A program made the translations under genes and the position numbers. The notes below the pieces were generated by a model, which did not search any database, was not told the DNA's origin, and saw nothing but the letters and a program-made list of their open reading frames with translations. This document shows, piece by piece, positions 24,553 through 35,050 of a DNA stretch of 64,000 nucleotides (the stretch's first letter is position 1; each line of letters starts with the position of its first letter). Origin of the DNA: Coniferiporia sulphurascens (Eukaryota > Basidiomycota > Agaricomycetes > Hymenochaetales > Hymenochaetaceae); the NCBI GenBank assembly GCA_002794785.1, contig NBBA01000020.1:248001-312000 (forward strand), read 5' to 3'.

Positions 24553-26043
24553 CTAATCGCGCAGCAGACCTCGTGCGCTAAATAGCCTTACAGCAAGCTC
24601 AGAGAGCCGACTTTGCGTCTCGGGCAGCTCAAGATACGCCAGCGACGCCTCGACAGCGCGATCGACCGCCGTCCAGTCGTCGAGTACGACATCCTCAAGA
24701 CCAACAGGGTTAAACCGGAAGTATGCGCCTGTCAAAGCAAAACGCTCCTCCAAACGCGCATGCACGCCCTCCGCGTCCGTGCTAATATGCGCGAACGCAC
24801 GCAGCATGTCGAGCATGCCTGCAGGCCCAGAGCGCGTACCACGCGCGCACGGCCGGTACGGGTTCGCGTTGCACCGGCCCGTGCCGAGGGAAATAAGCGT
24901 GTGCGCGTGCGCGGCGGGCCCGTAGAGTGCCGCGAGCTGCTTCAGCGCGAGCTCAGCGGGGTTATTGTACCCGACTCCACCGTCGATGTACGTGTGTCCA
25001 CCGTGCGGTGTGGGATGAAAGTACGTTGGTGCAGCGGAGGTCGCCAGCGCTGCAGTGACTACCGACGCGTCGTCTAGCTGCTCAAACGATGGAGGGCAGT
25101 CTGTACTTTTGCCGGGGTCGTCAAATGAAGGGGTGTAAGAGGAGAAGACAGTGGGTCTTGAAAGGTCAGCTGTGTCGACAGCGACGACGAAGACTGGGCA
25201 TTGGAGTTGACCTGAGCTCTCGCTTGCAGCTTGAAGAGGAGCGGCAGTGTCCTTTAGCGCTTCTCTGACGACACACCCGTAAATTTTTCGCTGCCTCTTT
25301 GTCGAGTGCTGTGAGTTCGTAAAGAGCCACCATAAGGTTTTCATCTTCCTACTACCGAACAACTTCTTTGGCATCTTCGTGTACGCGTCCACGACTTTGT
25401 CTATCGGTAGACCGAGTCTTGCATACATGAGCGCAGCAACGCCTCCCGTCGATGTCCCACCTACAAGATCCAGGAGCGAGCGCACATCGATGTCTGCGGG
25501 AAGGTGCTGCTGGAGTGCCTGCAAGAAAAGAGGCGCGAACACGCCGCGGACCCCTCCGCCGTCGAGCGTGAGAACTGTCTTTGCGTTTTCGGGAGAGGGG
25601 GGGAACAATGGCGAGGGGACATACGGGGGTAGGAGTGGGACGGCGAAGGATGTCCCGGATCCCACAGAAGAGAAAGAGGAGAACGTGAGCGGGGAAGACC
25701 TTGAGGTGGTCGCGCTGGAGTAAGTTGTGCGTGACGACGAGGAAACGCGGGAGAATATAGATGAGGAGGACGAGGATGTGGACGAGCAGGTCGAGACGCG
25801 CGACGGGCGGGGGAACCACGCGGTAGACGCGTCAGACAACGACCTACGGCGAAGAAGCGACGGTATCGGAGAAAGTGGCTCAGTCCCATTGATTAGGTCT
25901 GCCTTTATCCCTGGGAACTCTTGGTTATGCTTATTAAACTTGGGAGATTGAGGTCTCTGTTCGCAATAGCGTGAGTTACTCAGTATAAGGCGCGTGTCGC
26001 GTCCGGGAGTACGTACCGCACGGTCAACAGGAGGGACGGACAT
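24553..26043 (-). CDS. Patatin-like phospholipase
   Basis: A Ser-Asp dyad acyl hydrolase expected to release fatty acids from membrane or storage lipids. Counting from an upstream in-frame ATG at 26100, the oxyanion motif DGGGVRG is at 180-186, the nucleophile elbow GTSTGG has Ser217, and the DGG motif has Asp373, so all catalytic parts are present. Residues about 80-160 are a serine-rich low-complexity stretch. I prefer the ATG at 26043 (MSVPPVD, 496 residues) because a TATA box lies at 26111-26118, only about 10 bp above the 26100 ATG. A 60-nt in-frame segment (26016-25957) has GTACGT and CAG ends and may be an intron. The C-terminal half is unusually GC-rich. Confidence 0.9.
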   Translation of the reverse strand: MSVPPVDRAVRTPGRDTRLILSNSRYCEQRPQSPKFNKHNQEFPGIKADLINGTEPLSPIPSLLRRRSLSDASTAWFPRPSRVSTCSSTSSSSSSIFSRVSSSSRTTYSSATTSRSSPLTFSSFSSVGSGTSFAVPLLPPYVPSPLFPPSPENAKTVLTLDGGGVRGVFAPLFLQALQQHLPADIDVRSLLDLVGGTSTGGVAALMYARLGLPIDKVVDAYTKMPKKLFGSRKMKTLWWLFTNSQHSTKRQRKIYGCVVREALKDTAAPLQAASESSGQLQCPVFVVAVDTADLSRPTVFSSYTPSFDDPGKSTDCPPSFEQLDDASVVTAALATSAAPTYFHPTPHGGHTYIDGGVGYNNPAELALKQLAALYGPAAHAHTLISLGTGRCNANPYRPCARGTRSGPAGMLDMLRAFAHISTDAEGVHARLEERFALTGAYFRFNPVGLEDVVLDDWTAVDRAVEASLAYLELPETQSRLSELAVRLFSARGLLRD

Positions 26044-26110
26044 GATGCAAGCATGCTCGAGCGTTGGCGAGAGCGGGAAAGAGGAAGGGGGAAAATACAT
26101 GTCGCCCGTA

Positions 26111-26118
26111 TTTATACC
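26111..26118 (-). promoter_or_regulatory. TATA box of the patatin gene
   Basis: GGTATAAATA on the minus strand, about 70 bp above the preferred ATG at 26043. It argues against the ATG at 26100 as the main start. Confidence 0.55.
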
Positions 26119-26918
26119 CCAGACTCAGTGTGGTTGTGGCTTGACAAGTCAGGGAATGCAAAAGCCACGATCGGGGGCACGAGGTCGCAACGAGATCAGG
26201 TTATAGATTGCCGATTCGGTAGAGTTCCAAGCAAGCGTCCATATGAGCTCAAAGTTCCAGATGCGTAGAAATGCGAAAAACTTGGGAGAGACGTATCAAT
26301 CCCGCACTCGACCTTTAAATGCCTGACCATATTGACACGCGCTGCGGGCCATGTAGCACCACACCAGTGAGCAAGGGCCGCCTCTTTGATAGCACAAGCA
26401 CCTGCTCTTAGCCGAGGGCAAAAAAACGTTCCCGCATATTTCCTAGCGCTGGCCACAGTGGTGCTGGGCCCATGCGGGCCTCGAGGCATGAGGCTGTTGG
26501 TCGAACGTTGATGCGTACCACAAAGGCATGTTCCGTGACCTGGGGTAGCAGCTGCCATTACAGCTCTGCGGTCAAACAAAAGGGTGATGCGGGAGCTTGG
26601 ATACCTGCGTCGTTTTTAAGCGATTGGAAGACGATGAAAGTAAGAGAATGAGAGGCTCAGCCACTATCGGAGGGCGTCGAAGACTTCCACATCCGGTAAG
26701 GCTGATAGCCACTTCTGGAAATACTTTATAATCGCTTACAAGAGCATTTTATTACAAAGCAGATGACTAAGTGTAGCATATACTAACAAACAGACAGAGA
26801 AAGAAACCGAGAAAAAGCGTATGACTGGGAGACCGGGACGATATTGACTTTAGTCGAAAGCAGAGATTGACTGAGAGAAAGCATCGAAAATAGATGTGTA
26901 TGCAATAAGATTAAGAAA
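26119..26918. other. Spacer between two minus-strand genes
   Basis: A minus-strand ORF at 26196-26579 has no recognised motif and no splice support. The region would hold the patatin promoter and the 3' UTR of the next gene. No other feature is seen. Confidence 0.35.
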
Positions 26919-28405
26919 TCAAGTAGCGAGAGCAGAGACGCCGAAAAGCCCTTTGACGCCACCGTAGCAACCCGAGACCTGTGGCTCACGGCGGGATGCA
27001 GCAGCTGGGCCGACGGGTGCATTCGTTCGCGGGCTGAGGGGAATACGTAACCCAACAGACGATATCCGCTCACGAGCAGGCGAGGGAGTGTCGAACCGGA
27101 CCGGCTTGACATCCTGCACTAAGACATGGCCCTGTACGACTCTGATCGCGGGCGGCGGGACAGACAGACCTCTCACGACCGATGAGGGGTTTCCTTCCAC
27201 AGCCCACGGTTGAGACACAACCGCGCGACAATAAACCTGAGTAGGAGGGTGTGCTGTCGCGGCATTCAAGGAAGTGAACAGGGCCTGGGGCGAGTTCCGC
27301 TTCGACCGCTGCTTACGTGCATCGAAGCAGTAGATAGCCTCCTTCTGCCCCGCGACGCGTACCTTCGGGATACGCTCTAGGCGTCTGCCCCACATGCATA
27401 CACCCTTCGCCGTCACGATCTGTCAATGCAACGACGCCTTATCAGACCTGGCGTGATTGCAAATTACGGATCAAACTTACCTGCTCGGAGTTGAAGAGAT
27501 CTGGTTCGATGGCAGAAGACATCTCAATGAGTTGAGGACTGGCCTTGATGGGACAGGCTATCGGCGTCCCTTTGCAAGATGAGGTACCCGAGTTGAGTCT
27601 GATGACCGGATTTGAAAAGGATGAAGCATCGAGAATCGCCACACTCTTGGACGCCGTCAGGTCTCCGGATTCATGCTCATAATCACGTCCAAAGGTTACC
27701 AAGCTGCCACTTCCAGGTTTACACAGCTCATCACCCAGTTCAACTTGGAGCTCCAGAACAGATTGCGCCACATCTACGAAGAGGGATATCGTCCACTCGA
27801 GAATCCTACCGTACGCGGCAGCGTCTTCAGCAACTCCTGAATCCTCGTCTTCACCGAAACAATCCAGAGGTTCTTCCCGCAGACAGATGTTCTTCCGCGG
27901 CTGCGCACAGTTACTCGCAGCCTGGACGTCCTCAGCAAAACTTTCGTAGTCCACAGAAGCACACATCGAGCCCGAGACGTCGGCAGCAGAAAGCGAGAGC
28001 GAGAGCGAGATAGACATATCCGAAAGTATATCAGATCCATGTTCAGCCACCAGCGAGATAGACATATCAGACAGAGAGTGAGGCGAGAACGAGCGAGATA
28101 GACATATCAGACAGCGTATCTGTTCCAGACTGAGTAACAAGCGAGATAGACATGTCCGAGAGCACGTCCTCAGACGTAGAAAACCCCGCAAGACCAGGAT
28201 CCACTACAGGAAAAGAGTCATCGCCAGACCCAGAAGCAGACGCACAGTCAGGAATAGGCCCAAACCGGGCCCATATGAACCCCGCTCGCGCACGGGTGCA
28301 GTACCCAGGTGCCTCCCAGTCGAACTCGTCGTGTGCGTACGCGCGGAGGAACGCCGACATCGACGTCGACACAGCCGTGTCTCGTGCGCTGGAGTGCGTT
28401 TCCAT
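26919..28405 (-). pseudogene. Unrecognised two-exon gene with SDMSISL repeats, frame broken in the repeats
   Basis: The start ATG at 28405 (METHSSARD) opens a frame that reaches the repeat array, where SDMSISL occurs twice before a stop near 28067. The next two SDMSISL units are in another frame, which stays open to a GTAAGT donor near 27480 (after LFNSEQ). An intron of about 60 bp ends in TTGACAG, and exon 2 (IVTAKGVCMWGRR) runs to the stop at 26919. Repeat units are 48 nt apart except the middle one, which is 40 nt. The shift therefore looks like an 8-nt loss and not a splice. No domain was recognised; the middle part is acidic and the C-terminus is basic and proline-rich. An unseen intron remains possible. 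Confidence 0.55.
28007..28156 (-). repeat. 48-nt coding minisatellite, four units
   Basis: The core GAGATAGACATATC (plus strand) starts at 28007, 28055, 28095 and 28143, at spacings of 48, 40 and 48 nt. In the coding strand each core reads SDMSISL. The short unit changes the frame. Confidence 0.8.
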
Positions 28406-29122
28406 AGTGGTAACCAACGTGCAGAGATCTAGGACCGGGGGAAGGAGAAGGAGAAGCCGAGAAAGGACGATACAAGACCTTGGGGGCGAGCGTCGCCACG
28501 AAGGGGCCGCTAAGGCCAAGAAACGAGTCATTTAAGAGAACGCTAGTAGTTTGCGGCTGGGAGGTCTGAGGCTGGGGCTGGCAGTACCGGGACTCGTCGC
28601 ACACATTCGTATGACCGTGTAATCGTACTCGTGCAGTGCACCGTTAGCACTGGTACTGTCGTGAGGAGAGCAGGAGGGCTGACCTGCGTTCAGACTCGGT
28701 CCCTTGGACACATGAAGCTGTAGGTTGAACGTGGACCGCAGTCCGCTTGTCGTAACACAGGCGAGCTATAAGGTCAGGCCTAAGCCTGGAGAGCGCACAA
28801 GTACAAGATGCATCATGATACCGACCAAATGGAGGTCGTTGTTATCACCCCAATTACGTAATAACGGTCAGTTACAGTAGGTAAATAATAAAAGTAATAA
28901 AATATCATTTTATGCAAAAAAAATAAGTAAAAGATACCACACAACTAACTGCTACCAATCGTCAATCGTACACGAACCACATCTCTTCCTAGTTCTAGTT
29001 GTACCACTGATCCACCATCATCATTATTTTATCCCTTATCCGTACCATACCAGTGCTACACCCAACGTCTACCCCGACCGCTGCACCCCCACACTCAACA
29101 TCATAACGCACAAAATCGCAAA
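28406..29122. other. Spacer without a supported gene
   Basis: It holds the upstream region of the repeat-bearing gene and an A-rich stretch near 28880-28935. No coding exon or RNA was recognised. Confidence 0.4.
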
Positions 29123-31657
29123 TCAAATCGCATACACGAAATCAGGATGCCGGTCTCCCAGCTCCGCCCACGCACGCGCCTCGCCCTCCTGGCGCTCCTT
29201 AGCAGTAACGCTAGGCGAATCAGGGATGTACGGAGCAAGCAACTCATCGCGCCTCCGATGCTTATCGCGTGTTGCCCATGTGAGGTAGGCGACATTGAAG
29301 AAGGAGAAGACGATCACGAGGACGGCGCTGGGTCGCGTTAAGACGAAGGGGGAGGGGAGTGAGGATGAGCGAAGAGGACAGAGAGAAGAGGAGGAATCGT
29401 GACTTACAACGTGATATCCATGATCGTTGCACGCAAAAAGCGCGGGCTCTCCGAGTTAGGGAAACTCCACGTGCTCAGAATACCACCCTACAGACACAGA
29501 AAAAAACACCCCATCAGTAAACATAATGACACCAACGGGACGGCGAAGCAAGACTCGACTCACAGCGTTTGTAGCAACGAAACCCATCGCAACACTCGTA
29601 GCACGACGATAATGCGGCTCAGAGTTATTTGCCATCCACGCGGAGAGGATCGGTGGGAGGGCGTATGTCCCTGACACAGAGAGGAAGAGCGAGCCGTACG
29701 ACATGCTCTTAGACGTCGAGCCTGGGTAGGGTAGGGATGTAGTCGAGGCAGGCGAAGAGTGGGGTAGCAATTAAGTGATAAGTGGTTTAGCGGTATACGT
29801 CAGACAATTTACGCGGACGGGCGAATAATGAGGAGACGCACGAAGGAAAATGACAAAGCCGACCGTCGCGATAGCTGCGCTAATCGCCGCCGACACCGCG
29901 CGCAGCTTGTATCGGTCGGAGAAGTACGAGCTAATCAATGTAACTGCATCAAAAAAGAAATGTCCTTGAAGTCAGCATCGATTCCCTCTCACAGCGAGCG
30001 GCAAAATGGTCCCCAAGACAAAACCAGAGAAACAAAACCAGATACAAAAACTCACAAGCAAACCCAGCCGCAAACGGGCCCACACTAATCAACTGGGTCC
30101 TCGTCGCGCTAAACCCAAGCTGATTCACAATTGACGGCAAAAACAGCGCCAACCCATACAACATCGTCCCACTCATAAACAGCGCTACGAAATTAATCAC
30201 AACGTGCGGCGAAGCCAACGAACGGGCGACTTCGCGGAAGGAGAACTGGTCGTGCTCGGATGTTATACCTGTTGCTGAGGCTGTTGTTGTTGGACGGTCT
30301 AGTTGGAGGCGTTTGGTTATTAAGCTGTTCGGGAGGGAGTAGGAACAGGTATAAGATGAAGAGTACAAGAGGGCTGAGGAAGTGGAAGGATACGCACTCG
30401 CGCTCCGGCTGCGTGAGGAAACGCACTGTCTGCGGAGTCGACGGGACGAGGAAGAACCCTGCGAGGCCGACGCACGTCGTAAACGTGCCCTCCTGTACAC
30501 CAACACACAATCAGCTCCATATTATATCACCATCTAACATACGCTCAGGCGAAGAAAACTACGAACCAAGATAAAGATCCACGCCCAGCCCGGCCGGCCC
30601 CTCATCCCGTCCATGTTTTCGATCGCAGCCGCGAGCAGGCCAGAGAACGCCCCCGAGAGTGACGCAGCGGAGAAGAACAGCGCGATCCTGCAGGATGTAA
30701 AGCAAATATAAACACCAAATACCAAACATCAATCACCGGATAACCACGTGTCGCATGGTACCGATATAACGAAAAGAAAGAACTGGTTCTGCGCACCTGA
30801 GTGAGAGTTCCTTGCGAGTGTAAAACCCAGACAGGTATAGGACAATCCCAGGGAACATGGGGCCCTCGACTAAGCCCAAAAAGGCGCGGACGGCGACGAG
30901 GCCGCCGTAAGTCGTCACCGTGCCTGTGCGCAAAATATGAGTATACATATATCAATATAGATATATTGGCAGATTGGGTAGATTGAGTATGAATTGTGTG
31001 GGCATGGTGATGCATGCGGGGTAAATGGACCGAGGAAGAAATTGTGGGACGAGGGAAAACGGAAAGACGCACCTTGCAGCGCGCAGATCATGCCCCACAG
31101 TGTGAGGATAGTAGGCATAAGGATGTTCGGCCCGATCTTGCGGAGGAGAAGGTTCGAAGGGAGCTCAGCGGCGATGTACGGGCTTCGCGTGCGTCTCGGT
31201 CACTTCAGAGTAAAGATAAGCATCATGAGACGGACGCACACATAGAGCACGGTAACGCAGATCTGGTACTGCTGGTCCGTGAGGCCCAAGTCCGCTTGAA
31301 GACCGGCGACGCGCGCATTACCTAAGCGAGAACAAAATAATTAGCAGCAGTCAGCACACACTGGTCAGCCCGGCTCCGTATGCGCGTGCCAAAGGAAATG
31401 CTCTAACCAATGTTAGCGCGGTCCTGTGGGGACGGAGGAGCGTGTAAGCTGATTAACAACGCATGTGATAAAGATGCGAAGGGACTTACCAAGAACGAGA
31501 GAAGGTAGAACATCGTCATTATAGGGATGATGCAGTAGTCGAGCTTGCGCACGACACGGCGTTCCTCGGCGGCATCGACGCCGAGGGACATGATCTTCTC
31601 GTTTGCGACAGACGACGACGCAGACTTGAGCGAGGCCTCCATTACTGTACCCGGCAT
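29123..31657 (-). CDS. Major facilitator superfamily transporter, Dal5/allantoate permease type
   Basis: A 12-helix proton-coupled carrier of the anion:cation symporter family, which moves small organic anions, vitamins or allantoate across the plasma membrane. About a dozen short exons can be followed in order: the N-terminus ending LDYCIIPIMTMFYLLSFL then DRANIGNARVAGL; YIAAELPSNLLLRKIGP; AVRAFLGLVEGPMFPG with YLSGFYTRKELSLR; IALFFSAASLSGAFSGLLAAAI; a middle loop; SREVARSLASPHV-like and LFMSGTMLYGLALFLPSIV; SYFSDRYKLRAV; ATSVAMGFVATNA; and a hydrophilic tail ending DRHPDFVYAI at 29123. Translation may start at 31657 or at the second Met, 31642. I found no frame break but did not fix every junction. 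The substrate cannot be told from sequence. Confidence 0.85.
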
Positions 31658-32327
31658 CGCAAGTGCTAGAAATCGGTTGCGAAAAATCTATCTTCAATTC
31701 AGCTGCTTCAGCTTCGGCTTCGGCTTCTGCAGGTCAAGTCGGCAGCAAACCAAACGAACGAGGTATTGCAAAATCGCCCGGGGAGGGAACGAAGAGAAGG
31801 AGAGCCTTGAGGCTTCGCGCGCTACGACGGGAGGTGCTCACGGGGACGGGGAGAGGGAGGTCGTCGGCTCGCTGGTTCTGAAGGAGCATCAGTTTATATA
31901 ACATTCGGCCGAATTAAAGTCAATTCCGATCTGCTTACTCCCCGGGCGCTTGCATGGAAGATCCAGATCGCGATTTCCCGATTACGGCAATACATGTCAT
32001 TCCAGAAGGAAAATAAATAAAGAAAAACGTAAAATGCATCCGGATTGGGTAATAGGGCGCTCCGTCATCCGGCCCCGGTTCCCCGCACGCGGGTCACGTC
32101 AGCTGAAACTAGAAGGCTAAATAAGCTCGGTCAGCCAATCGCGTGGCGGGAAAAGGGGCTTCCCCGCACTTGCCGGAAAAAAGATATACAAAAAATGTAG
32201 AGTCGATAAAAATAAAGCGAGGCCGACGACCCATGGCCCACCGTACAAACTGAGGATTAATACTAACTTGTGATGTAGGAAGCGGGGTCCCCGGTCTCGG
32301 TGGGGAGACTGCGGGGCTACACCGCGG
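31658..32327. other. Transporter upstream region and end of the disrupted transcript
   Basis: A TATATAA box on the minus strand near 31894-31902 may serve the transporter. No gene is seen up to the fragment that ends at 32328. Confidence 0.35.
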
Positions 32328-32482
32328 TTACTGTGGCACTGAATGAATAGGGAAGCCTTGCTTGGCAGGCTCGGGACGGGGCTTCTGCTGTCGCGACGAG
32401 TTCGCTTGTGCCTGAGGTGCTCTCTCCCAGGCTGGCAGTGTGCACTTCCGCGGTCTGGACTCTGCGCAAAGCAGAGCCGTGA
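32328..32482 (-). pseudogene. 3' part of a host transcript split by the LINE
   Basis: On the minus strand this reads on from the sequence at 39192-39207 if the LINE and one target-site copy are removed. The frame (LLCAESRPRKCTLPAWERAP and onward) ends at the stop 32328-32330. No domain was recognised. It is basic and Gln/Pro-rich, so it could be a chance frame; the coding claim is weak. Confidence 0.3.
32468..32482 (+). repeat. Target-site duplication, left copy (LINE)
   Basis: AAAGCAGAGCCGTGA here matches GCAGAGCCGTGA at 39180-39191, just after the poly(A) tail. The three leading A residues are ambiguous because of the tail. Confidence 0.9.
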
Positions 32483-32677
32483 CAGCCCCTTGACCTCTGA
32501 CCACCATCATCTAACCCAAGCACAGCCACTTTCGCCGCCCCTAAACTCTCTGGGTTAACCACCCACACCTGGTCCTCTCACACAGTAGACATCCGTCGAG
32601 CTGTTTTACACTCTACCTTTACCATCCCCACTTCCACTTCCTCCACGTCCCCTACCCCCTTTTATTTTCTTCCCCCC

Positions 32678-35050
32678 ATGGCGAACTCTCCTAACCCGTC
32701 TTTCAGCAGCCAGACATTCGCGAACACCCCTGAAGAAATGCACCAATACAACTCTCAATCACCCAACATTCCAGCATCCCACTCACCACCTCGTCCTCTT
32801 CCCTCCCCACCCAAAGAAAATTCAGAAAATGACAAAAACATCAATATAACAGGATATCAGCAAACTTTACCATTGTCTCAATCTCCTCCTATTATATCTA
32901 TGCCCACCTCTCAAGACCCATCATTCAATGCTCACTTTCAGGACTTTTCTTCCACATATGCTAACTACTCAGATATCACTCTCGCAGCACCTGTGGCTAC
33001 ACCCATGGATGTCGTCTTTCCTCTCGACTCTCAGTCCCTCATCGAGGCAGCCTCCCCGTCTAACACGAGTCAAATGAGCCATTCACACGCCTTAGCCCCT
33101 ATCTTGTCACATCAAAATTCCAACCAATCACACTCGTCTTCCTCTTCTGAATCACACGCCCAACACCGTCACCTTCGCTTTACCCCAACACCCGACGAAT
33201 CCAATATTGAGGACCAAATCATTATATCTGAAACTCGAAACACCATCGAAAACATACTTGCGCCAGGCTCATTTGAAGAATGGACTCTATCGATCGAACA
33301 AATTCTGAATCTAATTGCGAAAACGTGGCCGTCCAAATATAACCAACACCTCACCGATCACTCAATGAATTCGCTTGCTAACGCCATACAACTCTTCCAC
33401 CTTCACTTCGTCCCATCAAACACGAAAGTTTCCGTCATCCACCCAGCCGACCCATCTACACCCATTATATATCGTAAAATCACCATCGATGACGCAGGTC
33501 AATTCGACTTTAAAGTTCGGAATCCCATTTTATTCCCAGACTCCCTTCATGACAACGCCTACGATATCGACGACATTATCGACCCACCTAGTCCCATCAA
33601 AAAACCAACAGAAAACAATATTTCTACTATATCCGAAATGATTATCAACTTGAAATCTACGCTTCAAGAACAAAACCAAAAACACGCTCAAGAACTAGAA
33701 TCTCGTCTCTTTTCTCGCATAGTTCAACTTGAAGAAACCGTCGCTTCTCTAGAAAAACCAAATATTAACGAGCTCCCATCCACAATCCGCGATAACCGAC
33801 ACGTATCCTTTTCTGATATTGATCAAGAACCCGACAACGTCAGCCATGGGTTTATTCAGCCTATCATCCAACCCGAAACCAACACTCGAACTCGACCATT
33901 AGGACCCAGACAACGCACTCCCTCTCCCGTTCTAGTTCGCAATCCCATAGCTAACCAACCAATAAGCACGGTATCCTATAGGGACCATCTCGGACTTAAC
34001 ATGCCTAGTGTTCAACCGAAGTTACTACCGTCGGCCCCCGCATCTATTTCAACTCTTACCCGTTACGTCGCACGATTTCAAGGACAGAACATTCCGCTCT
34101 CTATCAGGCCCAATTCAAAAACGCTTATTGACCGCATCCAACTGAAACTCGATCGCATACCTACGGCTAGACATATACGAATCATAGGCGCTGACTGGAA
34201 TATGTCCGGCAATTGTATCTTTTCATTCCCTAGCAACATTTCGATTAATTCGATCAACACAATCATTCCAATTCTCAAAGAGGCATTCGAACTTCGACCA
34301 AACCATCCTCTTACCATCACCCGAGATACCAAATGGTCCAAAGTCATCATCAGCAATATCGTCACTTCCAACGGCCCCAACATGCCAATTTTCACCGAAC
34401 TCGAAATACTTCGTTCTCTTCTCCTTAATGATCTATTCCGCTCTCTTAAAATTACTCAACCTCCTAGATGGGCGCGTAACCCCGAATTCATTACTAAACC
34501 CAGGTCTTCTATTTCATTCGCCTTTGAGGATCCCAACGGCGACCTGCTGCGCAAAGTAACTTCATCCGTCTTTTTCATCTTTGGTCAATCTACGGTACCG
34601 GTCGAATGGAAACCTAAACCCCGCTTCTCTCAATGCACCAAGTGTTGGAAATTTGGCCACCTTACCATTCAATGCAACCAACCTCTCGGATGCCGATACT
34701 GCGCCTCTAAAAGACATCTCACATCCCAACATCGTGAAATGTGCTCGGGTTGCTCTAGCGCCCGCTACCAGGAAAATCAACCATGCGATCACTTCTTTTG
34801 TGTTAATTGTTCAGGCGCTCACCCCGCTGACTCTATTGATTGCCCACAACGGGCTCTTTACTTTAACCGCTTTCCAGCACCAGTTCGCATGACTTTGTCC
34901 TCTCCACCATCGCCAACTACCACAAACCCAAATCTTATTAACGTTCACCCATCACGACGGAACCTTTTCTCCAACACGACAACTACTCGCCCCTCTTCGC
35001 CTTCCATGCATGTCGACCCGCACAACTCAGTTAACGATGACACTTTATGA
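32678..35050 (+). CDS. LINE ORF1, zinc-knuckle nucleic-acid-binding protein
   Basis: A protein of 790 residues expected to coat the element RNA. The first 300 residues are rich in Ser, Pro and Asn. A short helical stretch near 325-360 (LEEQ/QLEETVASLEK type) may form a coiled coil. At about 652-665 there is a CCHC knuckle, C-T-K-C-x4-H-x4-C. More Cys/His pairs follow (CRYCASKRHL, CSGCSS, CVNCSGAH), up to about residue 730. The ORF ends in TGA overlapping the ATG of ORF2, which suggests termination-reinitiation. Confidence 0.9.
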   Translation: MANSPNPSFSSQTFANTPEEMHQYNSQSPNIPASHSPPRPLPSPPKENSENDKNINITGYQQTLPLSQSPPIISMPTSQDPSFNAHFQDFSSTYANYSDITLAAPVATPMDVVFPLDSQSLIEAASPSNTSQMSHSHALAPILSHQNSNQSHSSSSSESHAQHRHLRFTPTPDESNIEDQIIISETRNTIENILAPGSFEEWTLSIEQILNLIAKTWPSKYNQHLTDHSMNSLANAIQLFHLHFVPSNTKVSVIHPADPSTPIIYRKITIDDAGQFDFKVRNPILFPDSLHDNAYDIDDIIDPPSPIKKPTENNISTISEMIINLKSTLQEQNQKHAQELESRLFSRIVQLEETVASLEKPNINELPSTIRDNRHVSFSDIDQEPDNVSHGFIQPIIQPETNTRTRPLGPRQRTPSPVLVRNPIANQPISTVSYRDHLGLNMPSVQPKLLPSAPASISTLTRYVARFQGQNIPLSIRPNSKTLIDRIQLKLDRIPTARHIRIIGADWNMSGNCIFSFPSNISINSINTIIPILKEAFELRPNHPLTITRDTKWSKVIISNIVTSNGPNMPIFTELEILRSLLLNDLFRSLKITQPPRWARNPEFITKPRSSISFAFEDPNGDLLRKVTSSVFFIFGQSTVPVEWKPKPRFSQCTKCWKFGHLTIQCNQPLGCRYCASKRHLTSQHREMCSGCSSARYQENQPCDHFFCVNCSGAHPADSIDCPQRALYFNRFPAPVRMTLSSPPSPTTTNPNLINVHPSRRNLFSNTTTTRPSSPSMHVDPHNSVNDDTL

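Noticed and set aside
24613..25077. 154-residue plus-strand ORF
   Set aside because: Shadow of the GC-rich patatin gene on the other strand.
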